64,000 nt of DNA from Gramella sp. AN32 (lineage in GTDB: Bacteria; Bacteroidota; Bacteroidia; Flavobacteriales; Flavobacteriaceae), in NCBI RefSeq assembly GCF_023718305.1, contig NZ_QEYO01000008.1, positions 1 to 64,000 on the forward strand. Reading direction: 5' to 3'. The notes beneath the pieces were generated by a model. The model saw only the letters and a list, made by a program, of their open reading frames with translations, was not told the DNA's origin and searched no databases. This document shows, piece by piece, positions 26,665 through 33,910 of this stretch. The position numbers were made by a program, and so were the translations under genes. Positions within the stretch are counted from its first letter, which is position 1; each line of letters begins with the position of its first letter.

Positions 26665-27372
26665 TTATAATAAATTAAGTTTTTTCATTAATTCGCCTCT
26701 ATTCGATCTGCTTATTGGAATAACATCTTTTTCAATGAGCACACTATTATCTTCAATGTCAATAATTTTTTGAAAATTAATTACATAAGATCTGTGAACT
26801 TTTAAAAACATATTCCCAGGTAGCTTGTCCTCAATTTTTTTTAAAGTAGAATGTACGGTATAATTCTTTTTTTCCGTTTTAATCAATATATAATCACCTT
26901 TAGCTTCAATAATATTGATAGAAGGAAGATCAATTTTAATAAGTCTCCTATCTATATTAACATAAAGGATTTTATGGGTTTCCTCATCTAAGGATTCGGC
27001 CTCACTTGGTATTACGGTATTATTAGAAGAGAATGCTTTTTGAACTGATTTATTGAACCGATCTATAGATAATGGCTTTACCAAATAATCTACTATACAG
27101 TCATATTCAAATGCGGTTATGGCAAAATCTTTATCTGAAGTAGTAAGGACTATTTTTGGTGGATTTTTTATAGTTTGTATAAAATCAAACCCGGTAAATC
27201 CGGGCATATGGATATCTAAAAAAATAAGATCGACCGCATTTTGGTTTAAGAATTTTATAGCTTCTATTGCATTTGAGAAACAACCTACTAACATTACCTG
27301 GGGAGTATTCGAGATCATCCCTTCAATAATAGTTCTTGCCATTTCTTCGTCATCAATAATAATACAATTCAT
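26665..27372 (-). CDS. LytTR-family response regulator
   Basis: 235 residues. The REC domain (1-120) has IIIDDEE, phospho-acceptor D53 (LIFLDIHMPGFTG), and Lys in YLVKPLS. The LytTR DNA-binding domain (about 135-235) has the typical core YILIKTEKKNYTVHSTLKKI and FLKVHRSYVINFQKI, then ENDSVLIEK-like strands and ISRSNRGEL. LytTR proteins bind direct repeats about 21 bp apart. It is the last gene of the H-NOX/FIST operon and the only DNA-binding protein there, hence the probable output. The stand-alone pseudo-receiver at 18750 is a paralogue of its receiver half. Confidence 0.93.
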   Translation of the reverse strand: MNCIIIDDEEMARTIIEGMISNTPQVMLVGCFSNAIEAIKFLNQNAVDLIFLDIHMPGFTGFDFIQTIKNPPKIVLTTSDKDFAITAFEYDCIVDYLVKPLSIDRFNKSVQKAFSSNNTVIPSEAESLDEETHKILYVNIDRRLIKIDLPSINIIEAKGDYILIKTEKKNYTVHSTLKKIEDKLPGNMFLKVHRSYVINFQKIIDIEDNSVLIEKDVIPISRSNRGELMKKLNLL

Positions 27373-27384
27373 ATAAATTATGTG

Positions 27385-27708
27385 TTAAAGATCCGCAGTA
27401 AAAGCAAGCATGGAATTTAGTATCTCATCAAATTCAACTTTCCGTTTTAAGTTAGATTTTCTTAAGTCTTCCTCAAAAAATACTGCAATTTCATAGGACT
27501 TCTCAAGGCCTAAAATACTAATTTTATGCTTCAGTTTATGAACATTTTCTGCACATTCGATATAATTGTTCAAAGAAAGATTTTTTTGGTAGGTATCTAT
27601 TTCTGAAATAAGTTCACTCTTAAGAATATATATAAGCTTTGTTTTAAAATCTATATTGCTTCCGCAAATTTCGTTTACTTGTATGAGGTTAGGATGCTCT
27701 TCTATCAT
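27385..27708 (-). CDS. HPt domain phosphotransfer protein
   Basis: 107 residues, helical. The motif CAENVHKLKHKISILGLE matches the HPt signature, with H57 as phospho-acceptor. Its first 20 nt overlap the end of the upstream kinase gene, and it ends 12 nt before the LytTR regulator start. It probably passes phosphate between the operon's kinases and receivers. In Vibrio and Shewanella H-NOX systems, and in the Pseudomonas NosP system, an HPt is likewise the hub. Confidence 0.8.
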   Translation of the reverse strand: MIEEHPNLIQVNEICGSNIDFKTKLIYILKSELISEIDTYQKNLSLNNYIECAENVHKLKHKISILGLEKSYEIAVFFEEDLRKSNLKRKVEFDEILNSMLAFTADL

Positions 27709-28753
27709 CTCGACTATTTTTGGGTAACATAAAGTAAAAGGTACTTCCTGAATTGGGCTTACTCTCTAACCATAGCTTTCCATTATAAAAATCTATGATT
27801 TTTTTCACTATGGAGAGGCCTATTCCAGTTGCTGCTTGATCATTTTCTATTTTTTCAAAAATTCGAAAGATCTTTGTATGATACTCCTCAGGGATTCCTA
27901 TTCCATTATCTTTTATGGAAAATTTCCAAAATACATCATCTTCTACTACATCGATTTCTATTTCGCCAAAAGGTTTATCAATACTTTTTATCGCATTTTG
28001 AATTAAATTTTGGAATAATTGCTGAAGCCTAAATTTGTCTCCTTTAATAGTAGGTAAAACTTTGTTAATAGTGAATTTTATATTTTTTGGAATATAGAGT
28101 ATTTGAATGATGTCTTTGGTTAAGACATTTAAATTTACAGGATAGCTGTCTATTACGGCTTGGTCTATTGTAGAGTAATTTAAGATTCCATCAATTAAGG
28201 CATCCATTTTTTCTACATTTAGTAATAGGAGTTTAAAGTGGTGTATACCTTCTTTAGTAAGCTTTTCTTTATTGTCTTGCAAAATCCAATTCGCCAGGGA
28301 ATCTATACTTCTTAAGGGAGATTTTAGATCATGAGAGACCATGTGGGCATAGTCTGATAATGCTTGATTTTTTTTCTCTAAGTTTTTTAGCAATTCTTCT
28401 CGTTGAAATTGAATTTTATGAATCTCCTCAGACTGCTCTTCAATAAAACCCGTCAAGTCTTCAATCTCCATTCTGTTTTCTCCATTTGTTGGAGTTTTTA
28501 AATTTAGTGTGTTTATGCAATTTTTAATAGTATCTATTATCCTTTGCTGGTTATTCGCTTCTAAATTTAATTTTTTATTAGCTTCAAAAAGTTCATCTGA
28601 GCTAAGTTTCATAGCTCTTTGAATCATTTTTAAATGTTCATCATTATTATAATATGATTTCTCTACAGCCTCTAGAAAAACTTTTAAGTTTTCATTTGCA
28701 TGAAATTCTTCAGGTAAATATTTTCGTATCTGTCTTTGAAGTAATAAGTTCAC
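27689..28753 (-). CDS. Histidine kinase associated with FIST protein
   Basis: 354 residues, no transmembrane segment. A helical N-terminus (1-60), coiled coil (about 60-135), HisKA with H141 (YAHMVSHDLKSPLRSI), and HATPase (about 215-350; NLIQNAIKSI, DNGIGIPEE, TGIGLSIVKKI). With no sensor domain of its own it probably takes input from a separate protein. The start codon overlaps the stop of the FIST gene (ATGA), which makes the FIST protein the likely sensor subunit, as for NosP and its kinase. Autophosphorylation and transfer to the HPt is the expected role. Confidence 0.9.
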   Translation of the reverse strand: MNLLLQRQIRKYLPEEFHANENLKVFLEAVEKSYYNNDEHLKMIQRAMKLSSDELFEANKKLNLEANNQQRIIDTIKNCINTLNLKTPTNGENRMEIEDLTGFIEEQSEEIHKIQFQREELLKNLEKKNQALSDYAHMVSHDLKSPLRSIDSLANWILQDNKEKLTKEGIHHFKLLLLNVEKMDALIDGILNYSTIDQAVIDSYPVNLNVLTKDIIQILYIPKNIKFTINKVLPTIKGDKFRLQQLFQNLIQNAIKSIDKPFGEIEIDVVEDDVFWKFSIKDNGIGIPEEYHTKIFRIFEKIENDQAATGIGLSIVKKIIDFYNGKLWLESKPNSGSTFYFMLPKNSRDDRRAS

Positions 28754-29886
28754 ATTTCGCTAATTAAAGTTAGAGTCATTGTTTGATTGTGTAATTCACT
28801 TACATATTGATCTTGGAGAGGAGCCATTTCACCATAAGAGTAAAAACCGGCTATATTTACTTTTTCGCCAATTATATGATTTATTTCTTCTATTTCTTCC
28901 TCAACTCTTTGATCCATCACCAATTTCCGTCCAATACAACTAACCAAAAGAGCGAGCTGTGGTTTCTGTTTCCTGTTTTTCATTGCAATGGTGGCCGCTT
29001 CTGCTGCTCCTTGTACAAGCCCATCTACAGAAGCCATCATTAGTTGGACTTTGGAGTTTAAGGGAACATCCCCAGCCAAAATCATAGAATTGTTGGTATT
29101 ATCAATATTTAAAATTGTTCTAACAACAGGTTCAGTCTTCCCCTCGGCAGTAATATTTAGTGGGTAAAAAAGGGAAGCTTTTGGGAGTTCTTTAGCTTTA
29201 TCACCTAAGTATTTTGAATATAAATCCAATGCAGGCAACTTATCTATCTCATATAATATATTTCCTTCAGCTTTGGTAATTGTTCGTTCCGGTCCAAATG
29301 GAATCCATCCGCCGGAACTTGCACAGGTTACTTCGAGCTTCTCACCGTATAAACCAATAATAATAACTTCCCCTTCCCTGGGTTTATCTTTATATGAAAC
29401 CAAAGTTTTTTCAAACCTGTCATTGTCCCCACACATCCCTCCAGCTAAAATGACACTTGAGTCCAGATGCTTCTGTAGGCCTTCAATTAACTTACTTCCG
29501 TTTATGTAACTGCCTTCAGAGATAACAAAAACATGCTTGAGCTCATTCTTTGAGAGTGATTTCAATAAAGCTTCTCCAAGCTTATTAGAATCCTTATTGA
29601 AATCAAGTATGTTGGCACGTTTTATCTCAAATTTACTTTTTTCAAATTCTATGGCTGTTATTACAGCTGAATCTTCATTAACACAGTTTCCAATAATTTC
29701 ACCAGAGGTAGATCCAAATATAAGATGCTCATATGGAAAGTTGTTTTTAACATCATTATAGAATGATTCATTTTCCAATAACATTCTATCCGCAAAAATG
29801 AATACTAAAGGATTTTGTAGTCTTAAATTGGGGGTCAGGTATTCCCATTCCTTATTATTAAATTTTTGGGCTTGAACTATTTTCAT
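28750..29886 (-). CDS. FIST-domain sensor protein (NosP-like)
   Basis: 378 residues, cytoplasmic. The FIST N domain (about 20-210; LIFGSTSGEIIGN, VILAGGMCGDNDRFE, EVIIIGLYGEKLEV) and FIST C domain (about 215-360; LALLVSCIGRKLVMDQRVEE, IAGFYSYGEMAP, ELHNQTMTLTLI) are complete. The FIST family includes NosP, a haem-based NO sensor that controls biofilm through a co-encoded kinase; other members may sense amino acids. Which His binds haem, if any, cannot be told here. It is located between the PAS kinase (3-nt gap) and the second kinase (4-nt overlap). Confidence 0.9.
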   Translation of the reverse strand: MKIVQAQKFNNKEWEYLTPNLRLQNPLVFIFADRMLLENESFYNDVKNNFPYEHLIFGSTSGEIIGNCVNEDSAVITAIEFEKSKFEIKRANILDFNKDSNKLGEALLKSLSKNELKHVFVISEGSYINGSKLIEGLQKHLDSSVILAGGMCGDNDRFEKTLVSYKDKPREGEVIIIGLYGEKLEVTCASSGGWIPFGPERTITKAEGNILYEIDKLPALDLYSKYLGDKAKELPKASLFYPLNITAEGKTEPVVRTILNIDNTNNSMILAGDVPLNSKVQLMMASVDGLVQGAAEAATIAMKNRKQKPQLALLVSCIGRKLVMDQRVEEEIEEINHIIGEKVNIAGFYSYGEMAPLQDQYVSELHNQTMTLTLISEM

Positions 29887-29889
29887 TTT

Positions 29890-32256
29890 CTATTTTTTTA
29901 AACTGAAGTAGAATGTGGTTCCATTTCCTAAAGTGCTTTCCAACCAAATATCACCTTTATGTAAATCGATAATCTTTTTAACTATACTTAATCCTATACC
30001 TGTTGATTTATCATGATTCCCGAGTGATTTAAATATGGTAAAGATCTTTTTATGATCCTCTTCGGCAATTCCAATTCCGTTGTCTTTTATCGAAAAAACA
30101 TAATGAGATTCATTTTCTAAATGATCTATCTCGATGAGCCCTTTTTCTTTATCAATATAATTTACCGCATTGCTTAGTATATTTTGAAATAGTTGTTGCA
30201 ACCTGGTAGAATCTCCTTTAATGGTTGGAAGTTTTGAAATGATTTTAATTTCAATATGCTTTGGAATGTGTATAGAGTCTATAATATGATCTATAATATT
30301 ATTTAAGTCGACATCGTGTGAGAGTTCTATATTATTGGAAATGCTGGAATACTTTAAAATGTTTTCTATCAGGTAATCCATTTTTTCTATTCGGTCTTGC
30401 ATTAAATCAAGATTTTCCATGCTTTCCTTTCCTAATTTTTCTTTGAAGTCTTCTTTTGTCCAAGTTAAAAGAGCAGAAATATTTCTTAAAGGAGATTTTA
30501 AATCATGAGAAACTATGTGAGCATACTCATTTAATTGATCATTTTGTTGTTCTAAACTTTTTAACAACTCTTCTTTTTGCAATTCTAGTTTTTTCTGATC
30601 GGTAATATCAAGATGAATCCCTATAGAACCAATTACCTTCCCGTGAACATCATAATTCGGTGCCCCACTTAATAGCCAATGTCTAATTTCATTGGTTTTA
30701 GTTCGAACTGTAATTTCGTACGAATCAGAAATTCCCTTATTACGTTTATTAATAATATCTTGAGCTCTTTCTTGATCTTCAGGTAATAGCATTAAGCTTT
30801 TAGCCTTTTGATTTAGCAGTTCTTCTTCAGAAAAACCACTAATTTCACAAAAGTTTTGATTTACAAATCGAATTGAGCCTTCAGTGTCAATTTCCATTAA
30901 GCCCAGCTTCATATTAGCAATAATATTGCTGTATTTCTCCTTTTGAGCCTTAAGACTTTCTTTATAATTTTTCTGGATGGTTACATCTTCATAGCTCCAT
31001 AAATGCCCTTTATAATCACCATTATTGTATATAGGAATATAATTACGTTCATAAATTTTCCCATTTACCAGTTCAAGTTCGTCGCCAATAACGATCTCCT
31101 TTTTCTCCAGTAATTCTTTTATTCTCTTTACAAATGCTTTTGGATTTTTAAAGAAGTGTTTTGAGTCTTCCGCAGCATTTGAACAATCACTTCCTATGAG
31201 ATCATTAGGAGATACATTAATGGAAAACATTTTACAGAATTGTTTATTGGTAAGTGTTATTTTTCGATTCTCGTTTTCCAGTAAAACACCTATTTGTAAA
31301 TTACTTATTAAAGTTGAAAGTCTATTTTCAGACTCCTTTAGTTTTTCTTTTGCAACTTTTTCTTTTGTGATATCTTGTATAGTAGCTACTTGATATTCTA
31401 TGTTTCCCTTTTCATCCCTAATTGCTGTCACAATTGTTTTAGCCCAAATGATGTTATTTGTTTTTGTTATATATCTTTTCTCAAGGCTAAATGTATCTAT
31501 TTCACCGGCATATAATTTTTTTAGGAATTTTTTAGATTCAGTTCTGTCTTCGGGGTGCGTAAGGTCCTGGAGCCTTAAATTATTAAATTCTTCCTGAGAA
31601 TATTCCAGTATGTTACAGAGTGCATTGTTGGCAATAAGCAATCCAAGTTGATGCTGAGTAGAAAGGGAAATTCCGATTGAAGAATTATCCATAATTAATT
31701 TTAACTGCTTTTGCTGAGCTATCACCATCTCTTTATTGGCTGTTTCTTCTGTGATATCTCTTGCTATACCTTGTGCTGCTATTGGTTTGCCCTCACTATT
31801 ATATATTAAACATGCATTTATTTGAACAATTTTTTCTTTTAGATCTTTGGTGATAATAACTGCCTGATAATTGGAATAAGATCCTAATTCAAGCAATTCT
31901 TTAAATGCACGTACAGTATAATCTTTATAACCTTTCTTTAATAATTCAAACAGGTTTATGGCTTCCAGTGTCATATTGTAGCCTATTAAATTAATAGCTG
32001 CATCATTCATTTTTATAACATTTCCGGTAAGATCCATTACTATATAGGCATCTATAATATTTACAAAAACCCCTTCAAGTTCAGAGGATTTTTCATTAAG
32101 TAATTCTTTTAGTTGATTGTTAGATTGGGTTAAGGCATTAGAAATACTATAAAGTTCACTTGATTTTGCTTCAAGGATTTTTTCTGCTTCTTTACGAGCA
32201 GCCTTTTCCCGTTTAAGAGCCCTTTCTAAAATTTCATTTCTTTCGGTTAAGTCCAT
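29890..32256 (-). CDS. Multi-PAS sensor histidine kinase
   Basis: 788 residues, no transmembrane segment. An N-terminal coiled coil (1-60) is followed by four PAS domains (about 60-175, 185-305, 310-430, 435-555; for example LGLMEIDTEGSIRFVNQNFC with PAC ends SIGIHLDITDQKK), HisKA with H584 (EYAHIVSHDLKSPLRNI), and HATPase (NILSNAVNYI, DNGIGIAEE, TGIGLSIVKKI). It is probably cytoplasmic and starts 4 nt after the H-NOX stop, so H-NOX is its likely partner, as in HnoX-HnoK pairs. Its kinase core closely resembles that of the second kinase in the operon. PAS ligands are unknown. Confidence 0.92.
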   Translation of the reverse strand: MDLTERNEILERALKREKAARKEAEKILEAKSSELYSISNALTQSNNQLKELLNEKSSELEGVFVNIIDAYIVMDLTGNVIKMNDAAINLIGYNMTLEAINLFELLKKGYKDYTVRAFKELLELGSYSNYQAVIITKDLKEKIVQINACLIYNSEGKPIAAQGIARDITEETANKEMVIAQQKQLKLIMDNSSIGISLSTQHQLGLLIANNALCNILEYSQEEFNNLRLQDLTHPEDRTESKKFLKKLYAGEIDTFSLEKRYITKTNNIIWAKTIVTAIRDEKGNIEYQVATIQDITKEKVAKEKLKESENRLSTLISNLQIGVLLENENRKITLTNKQFCKMFSINVSPNDLIGSDCSNAAEDSKHFFKNPKAFVKRIKELLEKKEIVIGDELELVNGKIYERNYIPIYNNGDYKGHLWSYEDVTIQKNYKESLKAQKEKYSNIIANMKLGLMEIDTEGSIRFVNQNFCEISGFSEEELLNQKAKSLMLLPEDQERAQDIINKRNKGISDSYEITVRTKTNEIRHWLLSGAPNYDVHGKVIGSIGIHLDITDQKKLELQKEELLKSLEQQNDQLNEYAHIVSHDLKSPLRNISALLTWTKEDFKEKLGKESMENLDLMQDRIEKMDYLIENILKYSSISNNIELSHDVDLNNIIDHIIDSIHIPKHIEIKIISKLPTIKGDSTRLQQLFQNILSNAVNYIDKEKGLIEIDHLENESHYVFSIKDNGIGIAEEDHKKIFTIFKSLGNHDKSTGIGLSIVKKIIDLHKGDIWLESTLGNGTTFYFSLKK

Positions 32257-32260
32257 GAGG

Positions 32261-32794
32261 TTATGAAATTAAAAATTTCACTTTAGTGCCATCTTTCTTT
32301 AATTTTATGTAGGTAATATTTGAATCCTGATCATAATATTCAAATGTTTTATCCATCAAGGCCTTGGCAAACATATACATGGCATTATTTGAATGATAAA
32401 TCATTTCCAGGTAATCATCCTTGAATTCTATAACTTCAAAAGTCGGAAGGTCAGCACCTGGATAGAGTTTTTTAACTTGAACGTGAATATGATCTTCTAC
32501 GGAAGCAAGCATTGCAAATGGCGAAGAGTAATGTTTAAATATATCTGGATGGATTCTTACAAGCGTATTAAAAAAATAACAACCATAGGTGTAAATCAAA
32601 TCTTCTTTAGAAATATTTGTTTTTTCACTTAGATGTATAATTAATTGTTGCATTTCAAAAAAATCATACACTCCCACAGCGGTATATGCTCCCTGGGACT
32701 TTAATTTTGATTTGGTAATTATAAAATCTACGGTTTCTAAACCAAATGAAGTTTCTACCATTTCTAAAAATTCTGTAAAAACAATTCCTTTCAT
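32261..32794 (-). CDS. H-NOX (haem NO-binding) domain protein
   Basis: 177 residues, the usual size of a stand-alone H-NOX. It starts MKGIVFTEFLEMVETSFGLE, as typical family members do. H104 in EDHIHVQVKKLYPGADLP corresponds to the proximal haem ligand, and Pro residues after YPGA are kept. The haem-propionate motif YxSxR appears as Y133-H-S135-N-N137, so the Arg is replaced by Asn. The protein would bind NO (possibly O2) through ferrous haem and modulate the kinase encoded 4 nt downstream. It follows a single receiver gene. The Arg change could weaken haem retention or mark a subfamily. Confidence 0.9.
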   Translation of the reverse strand: MKGIVFTEFLEMVETSFGLETVDFIITKSKLKSQGAYTAVGVYDFFEMQQLIIHLSEKTNISKEDLIYTYGCYFFNTLVRIHPDIFKHYSSPFAMLASVEDHIHVQVKKLYPGADLPTFEVIEFKDDYLEMIYHSNNAMYMFAKALMDKTFEYYDQDSNITYIKLKKDGTKVKFLIS

Positions 32795-32797
32795 TAT

Positions 32798-33211
32798 TTA
32801 AATATTTATCAATTCATTTATTCTCCAATAATCGAAGACCACTCTAATTTTTTCTACATAATCCTCATATTTTAAGGGCTTAACTATGTAGCCGGATATC
32901 CCAATTTTATAACACTCCATCAAATCTTTGTGATTTTCGGAGGTTGTTAGAATGATTACAGGAATGTGTCTTAACTCAGGTTTGGATTTTAACATTTCTA
33001 GAAACTCTGTTCCATTTATTTTAGGCATATGTAAATCCAGCAAAATAATATCGGGTAGTTGACTGGTTTGCTGTAAAACTTCCATTGCTTCTTGCCCATT
33101 GGTTGCCTCAATAATATTATGGGGTAAATAGAGGCTGGTAATTGTTCTATTCATTTTCATAACCTCTATAAAATCGTCTTCAATAAGAAGAATATTTAAT
33201 TTCTTTTTCAT
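32798..33211 (-). CDS. Single-domain response regulator, first gene of the H-NOX/FIST operon
   Basis: 137 residues, Rcp1/CheY-like REC. The acidic pocket is in LLIEDDF, the acceptor is D59 (IILLDLHMPKINGTEFLEML), with ILTTSE and YIVKPLKYEDY completing the active site. No output domain. It lies 3 nt before H-NOX and heads the seven-gene operon ending at the LytTR regulator. It may act by protein contact or as phosphate sink within the relay. A 21-bp-spaced direct repeat lies about 80 nt upstream. Confidence 0.9.
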   Translation of the reverse strand: MKKKLNILLIEDDFIEVMKMNRTITSLYLPHNIIEATNGQEAMEVLQQTSQLPDIILLDLHMPKINGTEFLEMLKSKPELRHIPVIILTTSENHKDLMECYKIGISGYIVKPLKYEDYVEKIRVVFDYWRINELINI

Positions 33212-33287
33212 TTTAATAAGATAAGTTATAAAAATCTATATTTAATAATAAAAACTATCGTCTTTATAGTTGAAACAATGGTTAAGT

Positions 33288-33319
33288 GTAGATGAATGAT
33301 CCTTCTCTGTCGATGAATG
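33288..33319. promoter_or_regulatory. Direct repeat upstream of the H-NOX operon (candidate LytTR site)
   Basis: GTAGATGAATG at 33288-33298 and GTCGATGAATG at 33309-33319 start exactly 21 bp apart, the spacing LytTR regulators use. The site lies 77 nt before the operon's first start codon (minus strand), which suits autoregulation. The exact LytTR consensus is not matched, so this is a spacing-based inference. Confidence 0.4.
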
Positions 33320-33703
33320 TAATTTCATCTTTGGATAAATTTTATTTAGTTGAATTGTGGTAAAAAAGAAAACCTTGAGTAAATGATGATTTACATAAGA
33401 ATGATTAATTCAAAAATTGAATAAATTATAAACTTTCATTCTAATACTCTCTTTGATTTTCATTATATAATGTATATGTGTAAAGCCACCTACACTAAGA
33501 TCAGGAAAAACATCTGCAATTATACCCCAATTGTGATGGCAGGCATTACAGCGAATGCATACTAAATAGATACCAATTACTTTTTATTTTCTTAATCATT
33601 CAGCAAAAAGCTGACTTGACACAATTTAAAAAAGAGAAAAAAAGATTTATATTAAATTTAGTGTGAATAAATAAAGGCTGAGTTCAACGAATATTTATAA
33701 TAT

Positions 33704-33795
33704 GAGTCTGATTCGGTGACCTTTCGAAAACAAAAAATTAAACATCACTATTAACAAGGCATTTAGCATTAAGTATGCGTTCTGACACCCCAACC
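33704..33795 (+). repeat. 92-nt intergenic repeat, copy 2
   Basis: The same ordered blocks as 987-1078: GAGTCTGATTCGGTGACCTT, ACTATTAACAAGGCAT and GCGTTCTGACACCCCAAC. It is followed at once by a terminator. It lies in a 0.7-kb gap with no ORF between the divergent H-NOX operon promoter and the APC permease terminus. Confidence 0.6.
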
Positions 33796-33798
33796 AAG

Positions 33799-33825
33799 AC
33801 CAGTCTATTAGGACTGGTTTTTTTT
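33799..33825 (+). terminator. Rho-independent terminator after the 92-nt repeat
   Basis: ACCAGTC and GACTGGT form the stem, followed by eight T. No plus-strand gene precedes it within 13 kb, so it most likely ends a non-coding transcript containing the 92-nt repeat. Confidence 0.75.
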
Positions 33826-33910
33826 GAACAACAGTTTCAAAGGGCGAGAAATTTATTGGGTGTAAGTAATGAAGAAATCGGGAACAGCGGCGGGATTTGT
33901 GCCAGATCCA

